The notes under the pieces: model-generated
Databases searched by the model: none
Seen by the model: the letters and a program-made list of their open reading frames with translations, nothing else
What the model was told of the DNA's origin: nothing
Shown: positions 56,154 through 64,000 of the stretch, one piece after another
Position numbering within the stretch: position 1 is the first letter of the stretch
Layout of the letters: each line of letters opens with the position of its first letter
DNA from: Aphelenchoides besseyi
Taxonomy: Eukaryota > Nematoda > Chromadorea > Rhabditida > Aphelenchoididae
DNA: 64,000 nt
Assembly (NCBI GenBank): GCA_024699855.1
Contig: JAMPIQ010000002.1
Location: 372,001 to 436,000, forward strand
Direction: 5' to 3'
Made by a program: the position numbers and the translations under genes

Positions 56154-56436
56154 TCGCAACATTTGACCTGTGGCAGTCGGCGGAATCGAACCCGCGACCC
56201 CCAAAAGAAGAGAGCTTTTGCAAGCAGATCGCTTACTTGTTGCGCCACCACCGCACATTTTCTCTTGTCAATTATCTGGAAGACTATAGTTGGGCCTAAA
56301 TTCAAAGCGTTCTAGCGTGCTGTAGCGTGCCCCGCAGAGAAAACGAAGACAACTTTCTAACAGCAACTTTTTAAGGCGCTTCGAATGAGCTATCACTCGT
56401 TCCGAAATGCCGGGGTAAATTCGTGCACTTCCCTTG
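56131..56436 (-). repeat. Right terminal inverted repeat
   Basis: Near-perfect inverse of the left repeat; differences seen are one C/T near the outer end, one G/A in the A-box region and a T-run length change. Confidence 0.88.
56171..56254 (-). ncRNA. tRNA-like unit in right repeat
   Basis: Minus-strand copy of the 54323-54406 unit, identical except for GAG to AAG in the A-box end. Both units would be transcribed inward, toward the transposase. Confidence 0.5.
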
Positions 56437-57791
56437 TGAGTACGGGTTGCTAAGTCTGAGGCGGAGAATTTCCTCAACAAATACAAACGGACGGATTTCG
56501 TTTCCATAATTTAAGGAAAGGATTTCCTCTTTGTTGAGTTTTCCGTTGTAAATGTTGTCGATTGGTTGGTCGTTCTTCAGGTTGTCCAGAACTTCCATGA
56601 ATTTGCTGAGTGCTTTAACCATTCCATCAGTATAAGCACCAATCATTGGCGGTTGCAATTTACGAAACATCTTCAGCCCTTCTTCGATTGCTTTCGAACA
56701 ACTCTCGTGTCCACATCCAATTTTGTTGCATTGCTGAGTGGTTAGTTCCGAAATGCTTCTTGCTGATGTCAGTTGAGTGGCTAAGGTTTGCGTGTTTACG
56801 TTCAACGAATTAAGTTCGTATGCGTCGCGATTGTTGCTGGAGGTACACGCTTCGTCAAGAATATCCACATCCATGTTGTTGTCTGTAGAACAACTTTCTT
56901 CGTCTTGTTGATATACACGAATTCGCATCTTACTCCACAGTTCCGATAATTCCGGACGTTCCGTTATTTGCTTGCAATTCTCGTCCGATTGCATAACTTC
57001 TTTCTCCAAATTAATGAAATCTTCATTGTTATGAATTTGATAATGAATAGCCGCTAGTGTTGGTGGAGAACCTCCTTTGTTGACGACAAGTTTTCCTGCA
57101 GTTTTGGCGAAATTGTCGAAATTGGGCCGATTCTTCCAGTGACGGTTCAACGATTCATCACCCAAACTTCTCATATGATCGTATTCTAACGACCATTTGC
57201 ACTGCTTTTTGATGAATTCCGTGTACGCTTCTGAGAAAGATGGATTTTTCCAATTGTACGGCGACACAGAAAACTTCGCTTTTCCGTCGAGAACCAATCG
57301 GACATAATTTATCAAATTCTTCTGTTGTTCTTTCTTGATTTTATTTCCAATTTCCTCTTTGATTTCAGCGAGTTGATCTGATGTAAGATTTTCATCTTTA
57401 GCACGTCGAGCTTCCATCTTTTGTTGTTGATCTTCTTCGAAACGATTTTTGAAGACACGATCATAAATCGTGTCGTATAGTTGGTTGAATTGTGTTTCGT
57501 CAATAACCCGCTGTCCGTCTTTCTCCACCAACGGTCCTTTAACGGACGGGCCGATACAGCCCTTGTTGATTACATCGGTTGGCAAATGTTGGCACTTCGT
57601 ATTTTTGCAGCCGGCTGTGTTGTATTGTTCCATCAGTTCCTGGACGTAACTTCGTATTTCATCTTCTACCAAGTGCCATTCGTATGATGCTAAAACCTCG
57701 CATTCAATTTCGTTCATTCGTTTTGTTTTCTTCTTTGAAAAGAGGCGAAAGTATGAAAATGCATTTTACATGTTAGTCAGATGCTGCGTTA

Positions 57792-58139
57792 TTAACGCGC
57801 ATTATATGTAAAATTACTGCTGTGTTCAGAATTCTGAACGTTCAAATGCCCACCTCGTTTCTTCTTTGCCGGGAATTCGTATTGGGAGCACGATGGTTGA
57901 TTTCGAGTATTTACTCGTCGAACTCTCGAAAGAACATGCGATTTCCCTTGGTGACTTTGAATCGCCAGGCTGATCGCACCTGTTGTGAATACCATTACAA
58001 CAAGAATTGCATGTGCGATTTGCTTAAGTCCCGCCGCATTTGACGAATTCCGCTCGAATATGCGCTTTATGATGATGTACGCGCACGACAATTCTTTGCC
58101 GTTCAACTCTTCCGGTTTGATGCAATGTTCGCGGAACAT
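57792..58139 (-). CDS. Open frame with a membrane helix, overlapping the 58.1-59.0 kb gene
   Basis: Starts MFREHCIKPEELNGKELSCA and includes IAHAILVVMVFTTGAISLAI, a likely membrane helix, then a basic tail (PAKKKRGGH). It overlaps the end of the neighbouring upstream frame by about 36 bp in another frame, at an A-run (GCTCGAAAAATG). The sense of the upstream protein continues naturally into this one, so a one-base frameshift (real or in assembly) probably separates two parts of one gene. Confidence 0.35.
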   Translation of the reverse strand: MFREHCIKPEELNGKELSCAYIIIKRIFERNSSNAAGLKQIAHAILVVMVFTTGAISLAIQSHQGKSHVLSRVRRVNTRNQPSCSQYEFPAKKKRGGHLNVQNSEHSSNFTYNAR

Positions 58140-59004
58140 TTTTCGAGCAGCTTGAGTTGCGCAAACGTCTTGTGCTCCTTTTGTCCATCCATCTTGATTC
58201 TAGGCTCCCCGGTAAGGTCAAACGAGTTGAACTTCAGCCCCGTGGAGATCAAGTGCTCGTCGGCGGCCATTAGATCTACGGCCGCGCTCAGGAATCCAGT
58301 CTCCGTATAGGCCTTGTTGACGTGCTGAAAAAGAAAAGATTTTAATAGTTCACGGAATAAACTTACTCGCTGATGGACATGCTCGTTGCGCAAGACACCC
58401 AAACGTCGGTCAGGTTCTGCACCTCGTAGCACGAAAATCGTCAAATGGCAGCTGAAAATCAACGAAATAAATTAATAACAGAAGGAAAAAACCTGCTTGT
58501 ATCGTACGAGTCACCGTATCCGAGGAAGAACTTATTGTTGTTTCGCTTTTTTGTATACGACAACCAATCGAGCTCGAAGCCAGAGTTGGCGTAGTTTGGG
58601 ATCACGACAATTCGCTCGCCTTCCTTATAGTGCGTTTGCACTGCGGATTTCACCAACGCATCTTGTTTGTTCAAGCCCGCTAACCAATGCTATTAAATCA
58701 ACAAAATAAGAGATCGAAACTTACGAGTTGGGACGGCAAATTACATACTTCTCACAACTCGGACAGAAAACATGATCGTCCGACTTTAACAGGGAAAGGT
58801 AGTAAGTCGACGGTGCAATGCTTTCGATCCGAGCGTGAAGCAGGCGATGTTGGCCAAATACCCACAATCTGTCCATCTGCGTCACAGGATTGCGTTGATT
58901 CCACGCAGAAGACCTTGTTGGTGATGCAGATGAGGGCCATCGATGACGTATCCATAGACGAACTGGTACTCCAAGCGTCGTTCCAGCTCGTCTATTGGAC
59001 TTAA
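58103..59004 (-). CDS. Unrecognised spliced protein
   Basis: Minus-strand exons: about 58920-58724 (MDRLWVFGQHRLLHARIES; HVFCPSCEKYVICRPNS), about 58690-58494 (KQDALVKSAVQTHYKEGER; GFELDWLSYTKKRNNNKFF), about 58452-58367 (CHLTIFVLRGAEPDRRLGV) and about 58324-58103 (FLSAAVDLMAADEHLISTG, ending SNRKS). Introns are host-like. The first join is not cleanly in phase and an upstream frame break lies near 58895. No family is recognised; the gene may be a decaying member of a multicopy family. Confidence 0.4.
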
Positions 59005-59666
59005 TCCAGGCCGTTTGTACGCCAGTTAGTCCTGAAGTCGACTAGCGTTGTGTGTTCGGCAGAACAACTGTGTTGCTGAAGCACTGGTTCTTACCGAACA
59101 CACGTACTCCAAGATGGTCGTTGCCTTGAGTGTGAACTTACAGGGTTATTATTTATTACTTGTTTCATGCAACGATCATCTGGCCTCATATACAGACACA
59201 AATGGTGTCTTTTATTGTTCATCCAACTGCAAAGAACAATAACAAAAAAGCTTACATATCAAAAAATTATAAAAATCGTTAATATTAAACATTTCTAAAA
59301 CAGTTAAATAACACGATTAAAACGGTAAATAACGAAAAGGGAGAATGACTAACCAAATAAATTCACAACAAAGTTGTCAACTGAATTCGCATGTCCACTC
59401 GCCCAACTGACTGATATACAAGTAGACTAAATATACATATGACGGATTACCTTGAGCACCAGCCTTGCGGCAATTTTGTTGTAATGCTGCAATGAAGTCC
59501 TTAGAACTTTGGTTCCAGCAATTTAATTTTTAAAGTTTTGCTGTTCGTCGTGTCCGTTTTTTGCTTTAGTTTTAAAAAGGTTACTTAATTCCAGAATCTG
59601 TAAATAAATTGCTGTAGTCAAAATGAGAGCTAACCGTTTTGATGTTGCCGTATTATAATTAACAAC

Positions 59667-59846
59667 TTAATTTGTGACCGGCTCCGCAGTTAATGTTTGG
59701 GTGATCAAAGTCATTTGATTCATATGCTCTTTCTGTTCTTGTATTAGCAACTGTTGTTCGCGCAGTCGTTCGGCTTGAGTTGCAATCACGGCCTCTTGTC
59801 GTTGTTTGGACAATTTCGAGTATCGGTTGATAACCGGTTTCTTCAT
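59667..59846 (-). CDS. Small charged coiled-coil open frame (59 codons)
   Basis: From ATG 59846: MKKPVINRYSKLSKQRQEAV, then AERLREQQLLIQEQKEHMNQ, ending TAEPVTN-stop. Strongly helical, rich in Gln, Glu and Arg, and unspliced. It lies about 2 kb upstream of, and on the same strand as, the long intronless gene. It could belong to the same mobile block. Confidence 0.35.
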   Translation of the reverse strand: MKKPVINRYSKLSKQRQEAVIATQAERLREQQLLIQEQKEHMNQMTLITQTLTAEPVTN

Positions 59847-60472
59847 ATTTGTGGCTTTATATACGAAGATGTCGGGTGTGGAAGCGGAAGAGATTTAGTG
59901 GTTTGAGATGATCAAAAACGAGTAATAATGTGATGTGACGTACAAACGGGGAAATGCTAAGGCGTGACGAGGTTTGGACGGTGATTAATTTTATTAGATC
60001 GGGAATACGATGGAAAAATTATAAAGGACAGTTTAATGGATTGACCAAATTTTGAATCAAAAACAAAGCAATAAATCTTTATCCTTTTCATTGTATGGTC
60101 AAAATCCAAAACTTAGAATAATTCGCGATATTTCGGATGCGAGAAATAGGACTTAACGATAATGTTTGGGATTGGACGTTTTGCAGAATCCGGCAGAATG
60201 TTTTCGCGGTCGGAGGTGATATTCGCGACCGTCGTCAAGTCGAATTGCTACTCACAGTTTGAACTTCTTTATTCTTAGCCAACATTGGTTTGGAATTTTC
60301 GATGCGGTATTGCGGGGCAGAAGGCTAATTATGGTTGTAGAATTTGCAGCTATCACACATGATTGAGGGAGTAGATTGGTAGGACGATTTTGAATTGAAT
60401 TAGCAAACGAAACAGTCGACCAAACGTATCAAATCGTTGGTTATCGAGTTAGCGAACAGCAAATAAACTGTC

Positions 60473-60745
60473 GTGACGGATACAAAGATATATGGGTTTA
60501 TTGGGGCGATGGCACAATTAAAGGAAGGAATTGCGCGAAAGGGACAACTGCCCTTAGAAAATTGTGAAGAAGTTTATATATGGTCCAAAGTGGGTCAAAG
60601 TTGGACAGAAATGGATGACGCATGGGCGGCGATGATTATGGGACATGCACATTTGCCGTTGACTGAAAGAATTAGCCCAAAATTCATCGTCCGTTTACAT
60701 GGACGTGAGTCGTCCTGTAGCCCGACGATGGTCAGTCATCGATGA
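60473..60745 (+). CDS. Small open frame, unspliced
   Basis: The likely ATG is at 60509 (MAQLKEGIARKGQLPLENCE). Then VYIWSKVGQSWTEMDDAWAA and MIMGHAHLPLTERISPKFIV. Composition is protein-like (Trp, Met, balanced charges) but no family is recognised. Confidence 0.3.
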   Translation: MTDTKIYGFIGAMAQLKEGIARKGQLPLENCEEVYIWSKVGQSWTEMDDAWAAMIMGHAHLPLTERISPKFIVRLHGRESSCSPTMVSHR

Positions 60746-60989
60746 ATCGTGCAGTCCTCGGCGACGACACGAAAGTATTGAAAATTTTTTCAACTTGCAA
60801 TAAGAATGAATACAAAAAGGTCGTGGTGCTCAAATTCATCAGCTCCGTAATCTTAAAATTGGATCGTCACTTCGCCGCTTCCCACGTACTGATACATACG
60901 GTAAGCCGAATTGACGTCATCGCTAAACTGTTCTTACTATTAGATATCAAGTTCATTGTTTTTAGTTAATTTATACTAATGAAAACATT

Positions 60990-61278
60990 ATATTAGTTTG
61001 GAGAGAAATTATCCCAACAGCCACAGAATGCCAAACGTGTGGCGTTTTGTTTTACCCAAAATGTTAATTTTCCTGGATAACTCGTAGTGGAGTAGTAGTC
61101 AAATTTGCTCGCGTTCCAGCTCTATTGAAGTAAAAACAATATTAACAACAAAAACTGAAGATAACCGGTAATCCAGGAAGATTTTTAAAACATTAACATT
61201 TTGGGTAAAAGAAAATGTCACACGTTTGGCATTCTGTGGCTGATGGGATAATTTCTCCTCAACCTAATATGAAATCTT
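60990..61278 (+). repeat. Fold-back (MITE-like) element
   Basis: Left arm from ATATTAGTTTGGAGAGAAAT and right arm ending AATTTCTCCTCAACCTAATA pair over about 85 bp, including GCCACAGAATGCCAAACGTG and its complement and CATTTTGGGTAAAA. The central loop is about 100 bp. No coding capacity; typical of a miniature inverted-repeat element. The family is unknown. Confidence 0.6.
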
Positions 61279-61592
61279 TAGCTTAATTCTGAAGACTAAA
61301 CTCGTCATTAGCATTCAACCTCCTCTTTCTTATACGGCTGATTACAGCTAATTAGTTGAAGTCTCTACAATTGAAATCCCTATTTTCATCTACGAACTTA
61401 AGAATCTCAAGCCCACGGGTGTTTCAGCTCATGATTATAACTATCAGTTGAACAGCAATCCTTTGATTAGAATTGTGGACATCCTTTCATCGGACAACTT
61501 CTTTGGCAGAGCAGCATTCGATTGGCATTTTTGGGCTCAACGGCCGCATACATCGCATTATATTTGCATTCTCTATCTTTATTTTAATCAAA

Positions 61593-61930
61593 TCACAAGT
61601 CATATATCCTAAATTCAGTGCATTTTGATGACATCTGAAGGCATCTAGATCGGCACTTGCATTTGGGCATCTGGAGCTCTGAAATCACAACACAAAATTA
61701 AAAGCGAAAAATTCACTACTCATTACAATCAACACGACGTTTTTCGTTTTCGAAACGCAGAGAGCGAACGCGTCTCGTAATTCATCTTTTCGATCACGGT
61801 AGGACGCACAAACGTTTTCCGCGCATCTACGCGTGCGTTTTTGGCGCCAAAAATGAGCGAACGCCTCGCGACGCTCTTTGGACTTTTCGATTGGAACTCG
61901 TCCCGCGTGTTCGCAAGTCAACGTCGACAT
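61593..61930 (-). CDS. Small Cys-rich basic protein
   Basis: Two exons: ATG 61930 to about 61720 and about 61679-61593. MSTLTCEHAGRVPIEKSKER, then RRCAENVCASYRDRKDELRD, ALCVSKTKNVVLIV, and after the intron KCKCRSRCLQMSSKC. About 100 residues with nine or more Cys, without a signal peptide. A decayed relative with the same intron lies at 31001-31330 on the plus strand. Not recognised; a metal-binding or disulphide-rich fold is possible. Confidence 0.45.
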
Positions 61931-62134
61931 TTTCAACGAGAATCGTGGATTCTACTTCACAGGAATGAAGAGCACTTGTGAATCAGATAGACCATCGCGG
62001 CTTTCAACTTGGACTCACTGATCACTCAAAGGTCGAATATTGATAACGACAGATGATTAAAAACACGTTTATTTTCACTTTTATGCTCATAGATATTAAC
62101 ACAAGAGAATTACACAGGGATTATAGATAGAGAT

Positions 62135-63435
62135 TTAATGTTGAGGATCTACGCGGAATGTGACATCGAGTTTGGCCAATTGATCCACGATGTTCGTCTT
62201 CTCGAAGGCAATAGCGGGAGTGAAAACACCGCTGAAGCGATGTGTAAAAGATCGTTGGTTATGAAAACTCACCCGCCCGGCAACTTCTGTTCGTCTTTAA
62301 GGATCGTGAATGCAGCGCCCAGAACGCATCGCGCAGTCCCGATATAACCGGCATCAGGACCATCACATCGAACGGTCAACTTCTTTTTCGGCTCTTCGTT
62401 CGCGTTTACTTCTCTGTCCCAACCGTGTCCTTGAACGTAGTACGTGAACTTTGCTTTCTTCACTTGTTCACGTTTCGGACCGTTACGAGCGAACGAGCCG
62501 AAAGAAACGAGATCCGGATTCTCACGACAGAAATTGAACAGAAACGGCACACGAACGGCCACCGAGAGCGCCGCAAACCACAGCATAATCAAAAACGATT
62601 GGAACCACGAGGAATTCAAAATGTATGTGTTGACCGTTATCTAAAATATGTTCTTTATCAACGAAGCTTCAAACTCACCGGATAATTTTTGTTCTGCGTC
62701 GCCTGATAATACTCCGAACGATTCACCACCGAACGATCGGCACCCGGAAACGGAATCACGTACGAACGGAAATCATCGGCGTACCAAATCGGCGAACTAA
62801 AACAGACGAAGTCATCACGTCACTTTTTTCCTACCGTTTCGGTGGTCGAAATTTCGTTTTCTCCAACTTCTCAGGCATAATCACACGTCGAGTTTCACGA
62901 AGTTTGTCACGTCCGGCCAACGACAACAACAACGTCTGATAGGTTCCATTGTTGATTGCATAGCCCTACAACACAAATTTACGCTTCAGCTACTTTCGAA
63001 CTCACGTCCGGATTCTCGAACTTCACGAATGTTTCGGCGTGAGACACAACGCCGTCGAAATTCTTGCGCAGAAACTGAACGCCCAAATCGCATGGAATCG
63101 AATCCCAACCGCAGCCCGGAACTACACAAGATCCCGTCTTCTTGGCTTCATCGTGGAAGGCCGCTTGAATTCGCTCTTGATACGCGGGTTCACCTAAACG
63201 AAAATCATGAACAATAGACCATAAAAAACCAACCGGAAATATCAAGGTGATGAGTGCCATTTTTGACAGCTGCTCTCACAACCGGCTCACCGTGTTCGCG
63301 AAACGGACCGACAGCGTTGATGATTAAACGCGTACGTGAGGCTAAAGAGTTCAAAGTCTCCGGTTTCTCGGTGGTTGCAATGACGATTGGAGTTTTGGCC
63401 AAGTCTCGATCTGAAAACTGTTTGTACAACTGCAT
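62135..63435 (-). CDS. Saccharopine-dehydrogenase-like oxidoreductase, N-terminus missing
   Basis: Six minus-strand exons (63435-63234, 63193-63006, 62965-62835, 62796-62679, 62640-62273, 62231-62135) join in phase. Family signatures: RLIINAVGPFREHGEPVV, NGTHHLDISGEPAYQE, VPGCGWDSIPCDLGV, then WYADDFRSYVIPFPGAD, a hydrophobic WFQSFLIMLWFAALSVAV and a C-terminal GPDAGYIGTARCVLGAA. It matches the SCCPDH group of lipid-droplet-associated oxidoreductases. The usual first 90-100 residues with the Rossmann GATGFTG-type motif are absent. A good acceptor (AAACAGTTTTCAG) lies just after ATG 63435, but a plus-strand gene occupies the adjacent DNA. AATAAA lies downstream. Confidence 0.85.
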
Positions 63436-63494
63436 GACGTGACGGTAAAAAAAAGTGAATTTAAGCTACAGAAACCTCCGATTCATCATCAGAA

Positions 63495-64000
63495 ATGTTT
63501 TGGCTACGAATCGCTGTTCTTTTGGTTGTGTTCCTGAAGGTGGAAGCGGAATGCCGAGACAAACTCGGATCTTGTTATCGTGCAGAAAGGTTTTGTAATT
63601 CGGCGGCTCTGAGGGATACATTGAAGGAGAACTGCCGACGCACTTGCCGTCACTGTACGAGCAAGAAAAGTAAAGTATCAAAAAAGAAGAAGAACAAGAA
63701 AAAGTGAGCTTTTTCGTTTTCTATTTTACTCAAAATCTCAGGAAACTTCCGAATTTCAAACTTCATTATTTCGACTATCGATTCCGTGCCGAACCCGCTC
63801 GAATGATCTTATACTATAGCAATGTACAGTTCAAGGACGTTCAAATCTCACCCGCAGAATACCCGAAAGTAAAATCAAGTGAGTTTTCTGTGTCTACGCA
63901 CTTTAACATTTTTCAGCGTATCCGAACGGTCAAGTCCCGTTGTTGCAAATCGGAGAAAAAAACCTCACGCAGAGTATGGCTATCTTTCGCTATTTGGCCA
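63495..64000 (+). CDS. Secreted ShKT-glutathione S-transferase fusion (5' part)
   Basis: Exon 1 (63495-63703) has a signal peptide (MFWLRIAVLLVVFLKVEAEC) and a six-Cys ShKT module (CRDKLGSCYRAERFC, then CRRTCRHC) followed by a Lys-rich linker. Exon 2 (about 63742-63879) and exon 3 (about 63918 on) join in phase and begin a GST N-terminal thioredoxin-fold domain: NFKLHYFDYRFRAEPARMIL, then YPNGQVPLLQIGEKNLTQSM and AIFRYLA. The Tyr after LHYFD and the QSMAI glutathione-binding motif fit nematode sigma-like GSTs. The gene runs off the right edge, so the C-terminal helical domain is not seen. It would be a secreted detoxifying or prostaglandin-type GST. Confidence 0.8.

Larger units (their letters stand above)
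54141..56436 (+). mobile_element. DDE transposon with tRNA-like terminal repeats (2.3 kb)
   Basis: Begins CAAGGGAAGTGCACG and ends in its complement, with a 3-bp target duplication TGA (54138-54140, 56437-56439). Inverted repeats are about 305 bp and differ at only two or three positions. Inserted in the coding sequence of the large intronless gene. Carries a plus-strand transposase. The 3-bp duplication and the protein do not fit Tc1/mariner; the superfamily is uncertain. Confidence 0.88.
51594..57717 (-). pseudogene. Intronless large protein, C48-like plus TOPRIM-like, split by a transposon
   Basis: Read from ATG 57717 to TAA 51594, the frame is open for about 1,275 codons once the 54141-56436 insertion and one TGA duplication are discounted; the frame continues exactly across. 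N-terminal 400 residues: charged, helical, with Cys-containing CGHESC. Middle: FAFITVDTT...ATLYDPN then YHLTPQECDYGIALCFIAER, which resembles the Trp/His and Gln-Asp-Cys-Gly regions of Ulp1/C48 cysteine proteases, though with DYG for DCG. C-terminal third: AAVLIYEGRGRAILD and IVMCTDGDVTGLQTIRAL, resembling the Glu and DxD motifs of a TOPRIM domain (topoisomerase IIA or DnaG-type). No introns, unlike its neighbours. Probably from a mobile or viral-like element; the domain calls are tentative. Confidence 0.5.
59005..61592 (+). other. AT-rich region with small unspliced frames and a fold-back element
   Basis: Contains an imperfect palindrome at 59047-59101 (TGTTCGGCAGAAC...GTTCTTACCGAACA), an AT-rich stretch at 59240-59660, small unspliced frames at 59667-59846 and 60473-60745, and a palindromic repeat near 61 kb. 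No host-type gene is evident. Confidence 0.4.

Noticed and set aside
59047..59101. Hairpin TGTTCGG...CCGAACA as a terminator or RNA gene
   Set aside because: No further evidence; it matches the end sequence of the solo-LTR candidate at 39491-39803 and may be a residue of that repeat.
1..64000. CRISPR arrays, bacterial operons, Shine-Dalgarno sites
   Set aside because: None seen; the gene structure is eukaryotic throughout.

Overview
The window looks like nuclear DNA from a nematode. Genes are broken into many exons by introns of about 35-60 bp (GTRAGT...TTTCAG/TTTTAG), 3' ends carry AATAAA close to the stop codon, and the gene content is nematode-typical: a levamisole-receptor-like acetylcholine receptor alpha subunit, a nuclear hormone receptor remnant, ShKT and TSP1 secreted proteins, a sigma-like GST, and many Tc1/mariner elements. 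Several neighbouring same-strand genes are only 60-105 bp apart, which fits nematode operons with trans-splicing. The species cannot be named from sequence alone.

Layout. 1-11.4 kb is a dense gene block: an EF-hand protein (5' cut by the window edge), a GPI-tailed secreted protein, two small secreted or membrane proteins, mitochondrial ribosomal protein L3, a decayed nuclear hormone receptor, chaperonin CCT-eta, an nAChR alpha subunit and small membrane proteins. 11.8-13.7 kb is a mucin-like TSP1 protein. 13.7-15.4 kb is an apparently intact IS630/Tc1/mariner element. 15.7-17.05 kb is an unrecognised spliced gene. 17.1-20.1 kb is repeat-rich. 20.1-29.7 kb holds secreted-protein genes: a minus-strand secreted protein, a tandem pair of GPI-tailed paralogs (one with a Merlin-like element just upstream), a pepsin-like protein without its catalytic Asp motif, a convergent pair of coiled-coil paralogs and a GT31 glycosyltransferase. 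29.8-45.5 kb is transposon-rich. It includes a Tc1-like element whose transposase intron was hit by a full-length Ty3/gypsy retrotransposon with identical LTRs, and two further IS630/mariner elements. 45.9-47.35 kb is a purple acid phosphatase. 49.3-49.9 kb is a LINE endonuclease remnant.

The most unusual stretch is 51.6-57.7 kb. It is an intronless reading frame of about 1,275 codons, unlike anything around it. Its central part resembles a C48/Ulp1-type cysteine protease and its C-terminal part resembles a TOPRIM domain. A 2.3-kb DNA transposon with about 305-bp terminal inverted repeats splits it in two. Each repeat contains an 84-nt tRNA-like sequence with Pol III A and B boxes. AT-rich DNA with small unspliced frames and a fold-back element follows. 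The window closes with a Cys-rich small protein, a saccharopine-dehydrogenase-like oxidoreductase that lacks its N-terminus, and the start of a secreted ShKT-glutathione S-transferase fusion.

Exon joins were made by eye from GT-AG boundaries, reading phase and family resemblance. No database search or alignment was run.
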